Assembly: GCF_014205635.1 (NCBI RefSeq)
Contig: NZ_JACIIV010000010.1
Location: forward strand, 1-64,000
Direction: 5' to 3'
Length of the DNA stretch: 64,000 nucleotides
Source: Polymorphobacter multimanifer
GTDB lineage: Bacteria > Pseudomonadota > Alphaproteobacteria > Sphingomonadales > Sphingomonadaceae
In this document: positions 43,351 to 51,197 of the stretch, piece by piece
How the letters are laid out: each line of letters begins with the position of its first letter
Position numbering within the stretch: position 1 is the stretch's first letter
Notes under the pieces: model-generated
The model's input: only the letters and a program-made list of their open reading frames with translations
Databases searched by the model: none
What the model was told of the DNA's origin: nothing
Translations under genes and position numbers: made by a program

Positions 43351-44096
43351 TGGTCATGCAGCCCGACATCCTGCCGCTGACGATCCACGATCTCGTCATC
43401 ACCCGCGGCGACCGGCGCGTGCTCGATGGCCTGTCGCTGTCGCTCGCACCGGGCGAGATCTACGCGCTGCTCGGCGGCAACGGCGCCGGCAAATCGACGA
43501 CGCTGTTCGCCATCCTCGGCTTCCTCGCCCGCAGCAGCGGCACATTGTCCGTCGCCGGCACCGATCCGGCCGAAGCCCCCGATGCCGTCCGCGCCCGCGT
43601 CGCCTATCTGCCCGAGAATGTGGCGCTCTACGATCATCTCAGCGCCCGCGAGAATGTCGATTATTTCCTCAAGGTCGCCGGCACCCCGCGCCCCCGCGTC
43701 GATGTCGAGGCGGCCTTCGAGAGTGTCGGCCTCGCCGCATCGGCCTGGGATGCGCGCGCCGCCAGCTTCTCCAAGGGCATGCGCCAGAAGACCGCCATTG
43801 CGCTGGCCCTGCTCCGCCAGGCGCCACTGCTGCTGCTCGACGAGCCCACCTCGGGCCTCGATCCCGCCGCCGCCGCCGATTTCCATGCGCTGCTCGCATC
43901 GCTCTCGGCGCGCGGCGTGGCGGTGCTGATGGTCACCCATGATCTGCTCGGCGCTGCCGACACCGCCAACCGCATCGGCCTCATCCAGGCCGGCCGCATT
44001 GCCCGCGAATGGACCGCAAGCGACACCGCGCCCCGCTTCGATCTCAACGCCCTCCACGATGGTTTCGCCGGAGCGCGGGCATGGGCGCCGGCATGA
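43350..44096 (+). CDS. ABC transporter ATP-binding protein
   Basis: 248 residues. Walker A GGNGAGKST (about 42-50), a signature in the degenerate form FSKGMRQKTAIALAL (about 143) in place of LSGGQ, Walker B LLLLDEPTSGLD, and the switch His in MVTHDLLGA. This NosF/CcmA-like type usually partners ABC-2 export permeases. The ATG at 43350 overlaps the receptor stop; the stop overlaps the permease ATG. Confidence 0.92.
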   Translation: MVMQPDILPLTIHDLVITRGDRRVLDGLSLSLAPGEIYALLGGNGAGKSTTLFAILGFLARSSGTLSVAGTDPAEAPDAVRARVAYLPENVALYDHLSARENVDYFLKVAGTPRPRVDVEAAFESVGLAASAWDARAASFSKGMRQKTAIALALLRQAPLLLLDEPTSGLDPAAAADFHALLASLSARGVAVLMVTHDLLGAADTANRIGLIQAGRIAREWTASDTAPRFDLNALHDGFAGARAWAPA

Positions 44097-45535
44097 TCGC
44101 CACCATCGCCGCCGCCGAGCTGCGCCTCATGCTCCGCTCGCGCCTTGCGCTGGTCGGGCTCGCCACCCTGCTGCTGCTCTCCGCCATCGCCGCCATCACC
44201 TCGGCCGTCCAGATGTCCACCGCCGCCATCGCCCGCGCCGATGCCCAGGCCATCACCGACGCCCAGTTCAAGTCGCAACCCGACCGGCATCCCCACCGCA
44301 TGGTGCATTATGGCACCTATGCGCTGCGCCCGGTGGGGTCGCTGGCGGCGTTCGATCCCGGCGTCGATGCCTTCACCGGCACCGTTCTCTTCCTCGAAGG
44401 CCACCGCCAGAACAGCGCCACGTTCGGCGCAGCGCGCGAATCGTCCGATCTGGTCCGCTTCGGCCAGCTCACCCCGGCGTTCGTGCTGCAGACGCTGGCG
44501 CCGCTGCTGCTCGTCTTCCTCGGCTTCGCGACCGTTGCACGCGAGCGCGAGAGCGGCAGCCTGCGCGCCTTGCGCGCCCATGGTGCGAGCGCCGCCACCA
44601 TCCTCGGCGGCAAGGCGATTGCCCTGGCAGCCGTCGCCGGCATCGCCATGCTTCCCGCACTCATTGCCCTGCTCTGGGCCGCCGCGCGGATGCCCGGCGA
44701 AGCAGCGGTCGCTGCGCTCACGGCGCTCGCCTATGCCGCCTATCTGCTCGTCTGGGTGCTCGCCATCGTCGCCGGCTCGGCGCTGGCACGCACCGCGCAA
44801 GGCGCGCTCGTCGGCCTCATCGCCGCCTGGGCGATCATCGTCGTGCTGGTGCCCCGCGCCGCCGCCGGCTGGGCCGGGCTCGCCGAACCGCTGCCAAGCC
44901 GCGTCGACACCGAATTCGCCATCGCCGCCGACCTGCGGACGCTGGGCGACAGCCATAACGCCAATGATCCGCATTTCGCCGCCTTCAAGGCCGGCGTTCT
45001 CAAGCAATATGGCGTCAGCCGCGTCGAGGATCTGCCGGTCAACTATCGCGGCATCCAGGCGATGGAAGGCGAGCGGCTGACCGCGAAGCTGTTCGACGAA
45101 TATGGCGCCCGCGCCGATGCCATCCAGCTCGGCCAATCGGCCCGGCTCGCCGCCTTCGGGCTGCTCAGCCCTGCCCTCACCGTGCGCCGGGCCTCGATGC
45201 TCGCTGCCGCCACCGATCTTGCCACCCATCTCGATTTCATGCGCCAGGCCGAGGCCTATCGCTTCGATCTGGTCCAGCGCCTCAACCGACTCCAGGCCGA
45301 AGCCGTGTCGGGCGCCGATGATGGCGCTCGCAGCCGCGATCCCATCGCCGACCGGCGCACCCGCATCTCGGCCGATTTCTGGAGGTCGATGCCCGAGTTC
45401 GCCTTCGTCCAGCGCTCGCCCGCCCGGCGCGCAGAGGCGATGCTCCCTCCGCTGGGCATCCTCATTCTCTGGCTCGCTGCAGCAGCAGTCCTTTTCGGCT
45501 TCGGCATTCGCCGCGTCGGGAGCGATGCGGCATGA
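44093..45535 (+). CDS. ABC-2/DUF3526 permease, first subunit
   Basis: 480 residues. An N-terminal membrane helix (about 17-37), a large extracytoplasmic loop with VRFGQLTPAFVLQ, then four helices (about 130-265) including ESGSLRALRAHGASAATILGGKAIAL, a second hydrophilic loop (about 275-440) and a final helix (about 453-472). This is the DUF3526-associated ABC-2 design. I chose the ATG at 44093, overlapping the ATPase stop; an ATG at 44081 is close. Confidence 0.85.
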   Translation: MIATIAAAELRLMLRSRLALVGLATLLLLSAIAAITSAVQMSTAAIARADAQAITDAQFKSQPDRHPHRMVHYGTYALRPVGSLAAFDPGVDAFTGTVLFLEGHRQNSATFGAARESSDLVRFGQLTPAFVLQTLAPLLLVFLGFATVARERESGSLRALRAHGASAATILGGKAIALAAVAGIAMLPALIALLWAAARMPGEAAVAALTALAYAAYLLVWVLAIVAGSALARTAQGALVGLIAAWAIIVVLVPRAAAGWAGLAEPLPSRVDTEFAIAADLRTLGDSHNANDPHFAAFKAGVLKQYGVSRVEDLPVNYRGIQAMEGERLTAKLFDEYGARADAIQLGQSARLAAFGLLSPALTVRRASMLAAATDLATHLDFMRQAEAYRFDLVQRLNRLQAEAVSGADDGARSRDPIADRRTRISADFWRSMPEFAFVQRSPARRAEAMLPPLGILILWLAAAAVLFGFGIRRVGSDAA

Positions 45536-46785
45536 ACCACCTCTTCCGCGAAGCCTGGCTTCTCGGCCGCAACCGGGCCGCCCTCGCCGCCCTCGTCCTG
45601 CTGGCCATCTGCGCCGCGGCAGCCGTGGCGCTCGGCTTCGGCAGCGTCGCGCGCGACCGCGCGGCAATCGACCGGATGCTCACCGGCCAGGTGGCCGAGG
45701 AAGCCGCTCTCGCCGCCTTCGCCAAGGAACCCGGGGACGGCGCTTATTATGGCTTCCAGCCGACCTGGGACCCACCCTCCGACCTCGCCTTCGCAGCACT
45801 CGGCAGCCGGGACATCGCCCCCGCCATGCTCCGCGTCCGCGCGCTGGCCCTCGAAGCGCAGATCCACGAGAACGAGGCCGCCAACCCCGAGCTGGCGCTG
45901 CCCGGCCGCTTCGATCTCGCCTTTGTCGCCGTCTATCTGGCGCCGCTCGTGCTGATAGCGCTCCTCCACGATCTCTGGTCGGGAGAGCGCGAGGCCGGCC
46001 GCCTGTTTGCCCTGCAGGCCACGCCCGGCGCGCGGTGGCGTCTCTGGGCGCCGCGTGTCCTTGTCCGTGCCGGTGCCGTCCTGCTTGCCCTGCTGCTGCC
46101 CTTTGTCGCCGGCGCGCTCATCTCCGGCACCACCCCGGGGCGAGCGCTGGCCTTCGCCGGCCTCCTGCTCCTCGTGTGCGCATTCTGGACCGTGGTGGCG
46201 CTGCTTGTTGCCCGCCGGCCGATATCGTCCGCCGTCAGCGCCGCATCGCTTGCCGCCCTGTGGTTCGCGCTCACGCTTGTGGCACCCGCTGCCGCCGGGC
46301 TGGGCATCAACGCTGCGGTGCCCGTCCCCGATGGCGCCGCGATGGCGCGCGAGAACCGCGAAGAGGTCCATGGCGGGTGGGACAAGCCCAAACCGGTCAC
46401 CATGGCGCGCTTCGTGGCGGTCTATCCGGCCTTTGCCGACCGCGCCGAGGTGCCGCAGACCTTCACCTGGAAATGGTATTTCGCCTTCCAGCACCTTGGA
46501 GACCTGCACGTCGCCACCGAATCAAAGGCCTATCGCAACGGCATCGCCCGGCGTGCAACCCTTGCCCGCTGGGCCGGCGTCCTGCTGCCCCCCGCCGGGC
46601 TGGCACAAGCCATGGCAGCGGTCGCAAAAACCGACGTCACCGCCCAGCTGGCCTACCAGCAACGCATCCGCGCCTATCACCAACGTCTGCGGGAATTCTA
46701 TTATGCCTATCTCTTCGACGAGAAACCGTTCGGTGCTGCCGATCTGCCGCTGGTACCGCGCTACAGCCCGTTGAACGACGACTAG
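45532..46785 (+). CDS. DUF3526 ABC permease, second subunit
   Basis: 417 residues. Same layout as the preceding permease: helix 1 (about 18-38), periplasmic domain, a block of helices (about 126-265), large loop containing FTWKWYFAFQHLGD, and a last hydrophobic helix (about 344-360). It overlaps the first permease by 4 bases. The two permeases are diverged paralogues and presumably form the heterodimeric channel of the ATPase. Confidence 0.86.
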   Translation: MNHLFREAWLLGRNRAALAALVLLAICAAAAVALGFGSVARDRAAIDRMLTGQVAEEAALAAFAKEPGDGAYYGFQPTWDPPSDLAFAALGSRDIAPAMLRVRALALEAQIHENEAANPELALPGRFDLAFVAVYLAPLVLIALLHDLWSGEREAGRLFALQATPGARWRLWAPRVLVRAGAVLLALLLPFVAGALISGTTPGRALAFAGLLLLVCAFWTVVALLVARRPISSAVSAASLAALWFALTLVAPAAAGLGINAAVPVPDGAAMARENREEVHGGWDKPKPVTMARFVAVYPAFADRAEVPQTFTWKWYFAFQHLGDLHVATESKAYRNGIARRATLARWAGVLLPPAGLAQAMAAVAKTDVTAQLAYQQRIRAYHQRLREFYYAYLFDEKPFGAADLPLVPRYSPLNDD

Positions 46786-46895
46786 ACACGATCTCGAAAA
46801 AGTTGGCATCGGTTTTCGACAAGAAACGCAGGAAAAAAGGTCCGGGCCGTCGCCCGATGTCGATCGCCAGAGCTCGACAATGGTTCGCCATGCTG

Positions 46896-46923
46896 TTGCC
46901 GGTCACCAACCCTGTGCTATGAA
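46896..46923 (+). promoter_or_regulatory. Candidate promoter of the vgrG cassette
   Basis: TTGCCG (46896-46901) and TATGAA (46918-46923) at 16-base spacing in the 165-base gap before vgrG, about 27 bases from the ATG. Matches are partial. Confidence 0.3.
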
Positions 46924-46950
46924 TGCGTCCTGTCCGGGGGAGAAGCTGGC

Positions 46951-48948
46951 ATGGCAGCGGAAAGCGATCGCATCGGCAAGATCAGCACCAGTCCTGATCG
47001 AAGCCTGTTGCTACTCGGAATGACAGCCGTCGAGAAACTCTCGGAGCTGTTCATCATCGAAGCCGAGGTTGTCGCCCGTGGTGGCCCCGTCGATCTGCAT
47101 CCCTGCCTGTCCAAGCCGGTCAGTTTTACCTTCCAGGGCAAGCCGCACGTCTCGCGACATTTCCACGGCATCTTGTGCGAATATGTCGAGGTGGGGCGGA
47201 GCAACGACGATCAGGATTTCGTCTATCGGCTGGTCATCCGCCCGCAACAGTACATCAGCGCGCTCAACCGGATGTCGAAAATCCACTTCAAGAGCACCAT
47301 GGTCAACATCCTCGGCCTGCTGGCGCCGCAGCGCCACAGCCTTTCGGCGAGCTACAGTGCCATCGAATATCGCGTGCAGTATGACGAAAGCGATTTCGCC
47401 TTCGCCTCGCGCCACATGGAGCGCGAAGGCATCTATTATTTCTTCGAGCATGCCGAGGGCAGTCACACGCTGGTCGCCGTGGATGCGCCCGCCGCGCACA
47501 CGGCAGGAACGCCCGCCACGGTGCGCTTGGGCGGTGGGACGCCGGATGGCCGCGAGGCGCTGCTGTTCTCGCTGCGCGAGCACCGCCGCTTCGGGCCGAC
47601 CGCCTACACCGTCGACGACTATGATTACGAGAAATCCACCGTTGTCCTCAAGAAACAGAAGCAGGTGACCAACCTCGGCGCCGGCGCCTCCCGCTGGCGC
47701 AGCGGCACTGCCAGCGATGTGGGCGGCACGATTGCGGAACGCTTCGAATATCCCGGACACTACGACCAGCCGGGCCTCGAACGCGGCGCCCGCTACGCCA
47801 ATGTCCGCATCGAGGCCGATCGGGCGGAGATGGCCCGCAGCCATGCCGAGGGCGATGTCTTTGCCGCTGCGGTCGGCCGCAAGCTCACCGTCGCCTTCGA
47901 CGAGAGCGGCAATGGCCACAGCTTCAATGGGGACCAGGAATATCTCATCGTCGCCACCCGCCACCATTATCACGCTGCCGGCTATCGCTCGGGCAGTGGC
48001 GGCAACGAGGACATGCGGGTGGAGCTCGAACTGATGCCCGTGCGCCATCCGTATCGGCCCGCACTCAACACGCCGATGCCGCGCATCGCCGGCCCGCAGA
48101 CCGCCGTCGTCGTCGGTCCGCCCGGCGAGGAGGTGTTCACCGACAAGTACGGCCGGATCAAGGTGAAGTTCTTCTGGGACATCCAGCGATATGAAGACGG
48201 TGGCCAGGTGCCCGATCGCAGCATCTGGGTGCGCGTCGCGCAGATGAGCGCCGGCAGCGGCTACGGCGCCTTCATGATCCCGCGCATCGGCCATGAGGTG
48301 GTGGTGGAATTCCTGAACGGCGATCCCGACAGACCGCTCGTCACCGGCAGCGTCTACAACGACGGCAACCTCCCCGCCTTCGGCAGCGCTGCCGCCAACC
48401 CGCTGCAAGGCATCCGCACCAACAGCACCAAGGGCGGCGGCGGCTTCAACGAAATCCGCCTCGACGACACCAAGGACAGCGAAGTCTTTTCGGTGCAGGC
48501 GCAGAAGGACCTGAAGACCCTTGTGCTGAAGGGCGACGAAACGCGGGATATCAAGGAGGGCAAGCGCACCACCACGATCAAGAGCGACGAGACGCTCACG
48601 ATTCAGGACGGCAACCGCCAGGAGACGCTCGAAAAGGGCAATGACAGCCTGGACATCAAGCAGGGCAACCGCGCCGCCACGCTCGACATGGGCAACGACA
48701 AGCTTCAGCTCAACATGGGCAATCGCGCCATCAAGCTAGACACGGGCAAGCAGGAGACCGAGGCGATGCAATCGATCGAGCTCAAGGTCGGCTCGAGCTC
48801 GATCAAGATCGACCAGACCGGCATCACCATCAAGGGCATCATGATCAAGATCGAGGCCACGGCCATGTTCCAGACCAAGGGTGCGATGATGCAGCAACAG
48901 GCCAGCGCCATCCATATCGTCAAGGGCGCCATGGTGATGATCAACTGA
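46951..48948 (+). CDS. vgrG: Type VI secretion spike protein VgrG (TssI)
   Basis: 665 residues. Trimeric spike on the Hcp tube. gp27-like part about 1-370, gp5-like OB-fold about 385-470 with PPGEEVFTDKYGRIKVKFFW (from about residue 390) and GFMIPRIGHEVVVEF-type motif (in the form AFMIPRIGHEVVVEF). The C-terminal beta-helix (about 515-665) is built of short GN-x-x-L-x-I-x-x-GNR repeats and ends in VMIN with no extra effector domain. GGGGGAGAAG lies before the ATG. First of four coupled genes, ending one base into the DUF6931 start. Confidence 0.96.
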   Translation: MAAESDRIGKISTSPDRSLLLLGMTAVEKLSELFIIEAEVVARGGPVDLHPCLSKPVSFTFQGKPHVSRHFHGILCEYVEVGRSNDDQDFVYRLVIRPQQYISALNRMSKIHFKSTMVNILGLLAPQRHSLSASYSAIEYRVQYDESDFAFASRHMEREGIYYFFEHAEGSHTLVAVDAPAAHTAGTPATVRLGGGTPDGREALLFSLREHRRFGPTAYTVDDYDYEKSTVVLKKQKQVTNLGAGASRWRSGTASDVGGTIAERFEYPGHYDQPGLERGARYANVRIEADRAEMARSHAEGDVFAAAVGRKLTVAFDESGNGHSFNGDQEYLIVATRHHYHAAGYRSGSGGNEDMRVELELMPVRHPYRPALNTPMPRIAGPQTAVVVGPPGEEVFTDKYGRIKVKFFWDIQRYEDGGQVPDRSIWVRVAQMSAGSGYGAFMIPRIGHEVVVEFLNGDPDRPLVTGSVYNDGNLPAFGSAAANPLQGIRTNSTKGGGGFNEIRLDDTKDSEVFSVQAQKDLKTLVLKGDETRDIKEGKRTTTIKSDETLTIQDGNRQETLEKGNDSLDIKQGNRAATLDMGNDKLQLNMGNRAIKLDTGKQETEAMQSIELKVGSSSIKIDQTGITIKGIMIKIEATAMFQTKGAMMQQQASAIHIVKGAMVMIN

Positions 48949-49529
48949 TGGACGGCACGACCACAGCCAGGTCCTGGCCCCGCGTGAAGTGGACCCGCGC
49001 CGGCCAGGTAGCCGCATTGGCGGGAGACAATGTCCAGCTCGAGGACATGCTGGAGTTGCCACCTTCCGAAGCCTTTGCGCGCATGCGCGCACGCGATGCC
49101 GTCGAGGCCACCCATTTCATCGCACATTGCCTGCCACGCCTGCAGGCACTGCAATGGCTGAGCCAGTGTCTCGCAACCATGACCCCCACCACCCTTGCCC
49201 GCCGCCTTGCCGCGCGCAAGGCGGTCAATCGCTGGCTGGCAGACCCCTCGGATGCCAACCGCCGCCTCGCCTTCGAGGCTGGGGACAACGCCGGTTTCGA
49301 CACGCCGGAAGGCTGTGCCTGCCTCACCCTGTTCCTGTCGGGCGGCAGCCTCGCACCTGCCACCCAGGAGCAGCCGGTGCTGCCGCCGCCGGCGGCATTC
49401 GGCCAGCTGCTGGCCAGCGCCGTGCTGCTCGCCACCCTCAACGACGATCCTCCCAACCACGCCCGGCGGCTCGCCACAGCGCTTGCCGATGCCGAACAGC
49501 TGGCCGCCACTGCGGAAGGCCGCGCATGA
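48948..49529 (+). CDS. DUF6931-like T6SS-associated protein
   Basis: 193 residues, helical and soluble. Features are EDMLELPPSEAFARMRARDAVEATHFIAHCLPRLQALQW... at the N-terminus, WLADPSDANRRLAFEAGD, and a C-terminal helical part (about 135-193). I associate this arrangement with DUF6931 proteins, which sit between vgrG and FHA genes; function unknown. It may be a chaperone or adaptor for spike loading. It overlaps vgrG (TGATG) and tagH (ATGA). Confidence 0.72.
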   Translation: MDGTTTARSWPRVKWTRAGQVAALAGDNVQLEDMLELPPSEAFARMRARDAVEATHFIAHCLPRLQALQWLSQCLATMTPTTLARRLAARKAVNRWLADPSDANRRLAFEAGDNAGFDTPEGCACLTLFLSGGSLAPATQEQPVLPPPAAFGQLLASAVLLATLNDDPPNHARRLATALADAEQLAATAEGRA

Positions 49530-50902
49530 GCTGCACCCTCACCATCGAGAATGTTTCAAGCCTGGCTTCGGGCGATCCCGTCGTCATGACCCTTAACGAA
49601 CATGGCCTCTCGATCGGCCGCGCTCCCCATGCCGACTGGACCTTGCCCGATCCGCGCAATTTCATCTCGTCGATGCATGCCGACATCGAGTTCAGCGATG
49701 GCCAATATGTGCTGATCGACCGCTCCACCAACGGCACCTTCATCAATGGCGACAACAACCGCCCGACCGCACCCTACACATTGCGGGACGGCGATCTGTT
49801 GCGCGTCGGCAGCTATGATGTGCGGGTGAGCCTGGGTGGTGGTGGCTTTGCTGCCAGCACGGGCCAGGGTGCTGCCCCTTCCGGCGGGCTCGACTGGATG
49901 GTGGGTGCCAGCGGAGCCAGCGCCCCCACCCGCCCGGATGAATTCGGCCGCGAAGCCCGTCGCGCGCTTTTCCAGTCCAACAACGACCCGATGATGGCCG
50001 ATTTTGCCCCTCCAGCGACCCTTTCTGCCCCTCAGGACCCCTTCGGCATCGCCGCCCATATCCCTTCGGCACCCGTTTCAGCCGATCCTTTCGGCCTCAC
50101 CGGCCCCGCAGCACCGCCGGTGCCAGCCTTCAGCGCGCCGGCGTCTCCGGACCCGTTCGGCATCGCCTCCCCCGCACCCACGGCCCCCGCGGCAGCACCC
50201 ACACCCGCCGCAGACAATCCCTGGGCCAAGCTCCACGCCTTCGATGCGATCGATTTCGCCACCGCCGCCACCCCCACGGCACCACCCGCCCCTGCACCCG
50301 CACGCACGCCGGAAGCTCCCGATGGCGGCGCCGCTTTCGCTCGCTTCCTGGCCGCCGCCGGTCTGAAGCCGGCCGATGTCGAAGGCGTGCCCCCCAGCGA
50401 AGTACTTGAAGCAGCAGGACATCTCCTCCGCCAGACAGCCGACGGTCTCATCCGTCTCCTCGACGCCCGCACCCGCGTGCGCCACCAGTTCGGCGTCGGC
50501 GCCCAGGTCACCAGCTTCCAGACGCAGGGCAACAATCCGCTCAAATGGACCCGCCAGCCCGAACAGGCGCTCCGCCAGATGGTAGGGCGCCCCGATGGCG
50601 GATTCCTCACCGGCCAGCAGGCTGTACACGGCGCCTTCCAGGACCTTCAGGCGCATGAAGTCGCCATGCTGGCTGCCATGCAGGAAGCGCTTGCCGCCAC
50701 CGTCCAGCGCTTCTCCCCCGACGCGATCAAGAGCCGTGCGAAGGCCCGCAGCGGGCTGTTGCCCGGCGCCCGGGAAGCCACGCTCTGGCGCGCATTCGAG
50801 ACGGAATATCAAGCACTTGCCGCCGAAAGCGATGCCGCTTTCCTCGATCTCTTCGCCCGCCATTTCCGCACGGCCTATGAGCGCAATGTGAAGAAGGACT
50901 AG
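49526..50902 (+). CDS. tagH: T6SS-associated FHA-domain protein TagH/Fha
   Basis: 458 residues. FHA domain at about 20-90 (LSIGRAPHADWTL, SSMHADI, LIDRSTNGTFING) binds phosphothreonine. A Pro/Ala-rich linker (about 110-280) contains repeated DPFG units. A C-terminal all-helical TagH domain follows (about 300-458, FLAAAGLKPADVEGV, LLDARTRVRHQFG, NNPLKW). In known systems the kinase PpkA phosphorylates Fha to trigger assembly. The ATG at 49526 overlaps the DUF6931 stop. Confidence 0.92.
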   Translation: MSCTLTIENVSSLASGDPVVMTLNEHGLSIGRAPHADWTLPDPRNFISSMHADIEFSDGQYVLIDRSTNGTFINGDNNRPTAPYTLRDGDLLRVGSYDVRVSLGGGGFAASTGQGAAPSGGLDWMVGASGASAPTRPDEFGREARRALFQSNNDPMMADFAPPATLSAPQDPFGIAAHIPSAPVSADPFGLTGPAAPPVPAFSAPASPDPFGIASPAPTAPAAAPTPAADNPWAKLHAFDAIDFATAATPTAPPAPAPARTPEAPDGGAAFARFLAAAGLKPADVEGVPPSEVLEAAGHLLRQTADGLIRLLDARTRVRHQFGVGAQVTSFQTQGNNPLKWTRQPEQALRQMVGRPDGGFLTGQQAVHGAFQDLQAHEVAMLAAMQEALAATVQRFSPDAIKSRAKARSGLLPGAREATLWRAFETEYQALAAESDAAFLDLFARHFRTAYERNVKKD

Positions 50903-50905
50903 GCC

Positions 50906-51196
50906 ATGCCCGGACCCCCCGCCGCCCGCATCACCGACATGCACGTCTGCCCGATGGTCACCGGCATCGTCCCCCATGTCGGCGGCCCCATCGCGCTCGG
51001 CTGCTTCACCGTGCTCACCGGCATGCTGCCCCAGGCCCGCATCGGCGACATGGCAATCTGCGTCGGCCCGCCCGACACCATCGCCCTCGGCAGCTTCACC
51101 GTCATTGTCGGCGGCATGCCCGCAGCCCGCATCGGCGATCTCACCGCCCATGGCGGCACCATCGTGCTCGGCCTTCCCACTGTCCTGATAGGCTGA
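50906..51196 (+). CDS. PAAR-domain spike-tip protein
   Basis: 96 residues, entirely one PAAR domain (GPPAARITDMHVCPM..., IGCFTVLTG-like GCFTVLTGMLPQARIGDMAICVG, AARIGDLTAHGG). It forms the conical zinc-bound tip on VgrG. The His/Cys residues in HVCP and HGG are candidate zinc ligands. There is no toxin extension. Starts 3 bases after tagH and ends 1 base before the ppkA stop on the other strand. Confidence 0.95.
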   Translation: MPGPPAARITDMHVCPMVTGIVPHVGGPIALGCFTVLTGMLPQARIGDMAICVGPPDTIALGSFTVIVGGMPAARIGDLTAHGGTIVLGLPTVLIG

Positions 51197-51197
51197 A

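Noticed and set aside
43661-45667. 668-codon minus-strand open frame opposite the ABC cassette
   Set aside because: Shadow frame created by GC-rich third positions; the plus-strand proteins have clear ATPase and membrane motifs.
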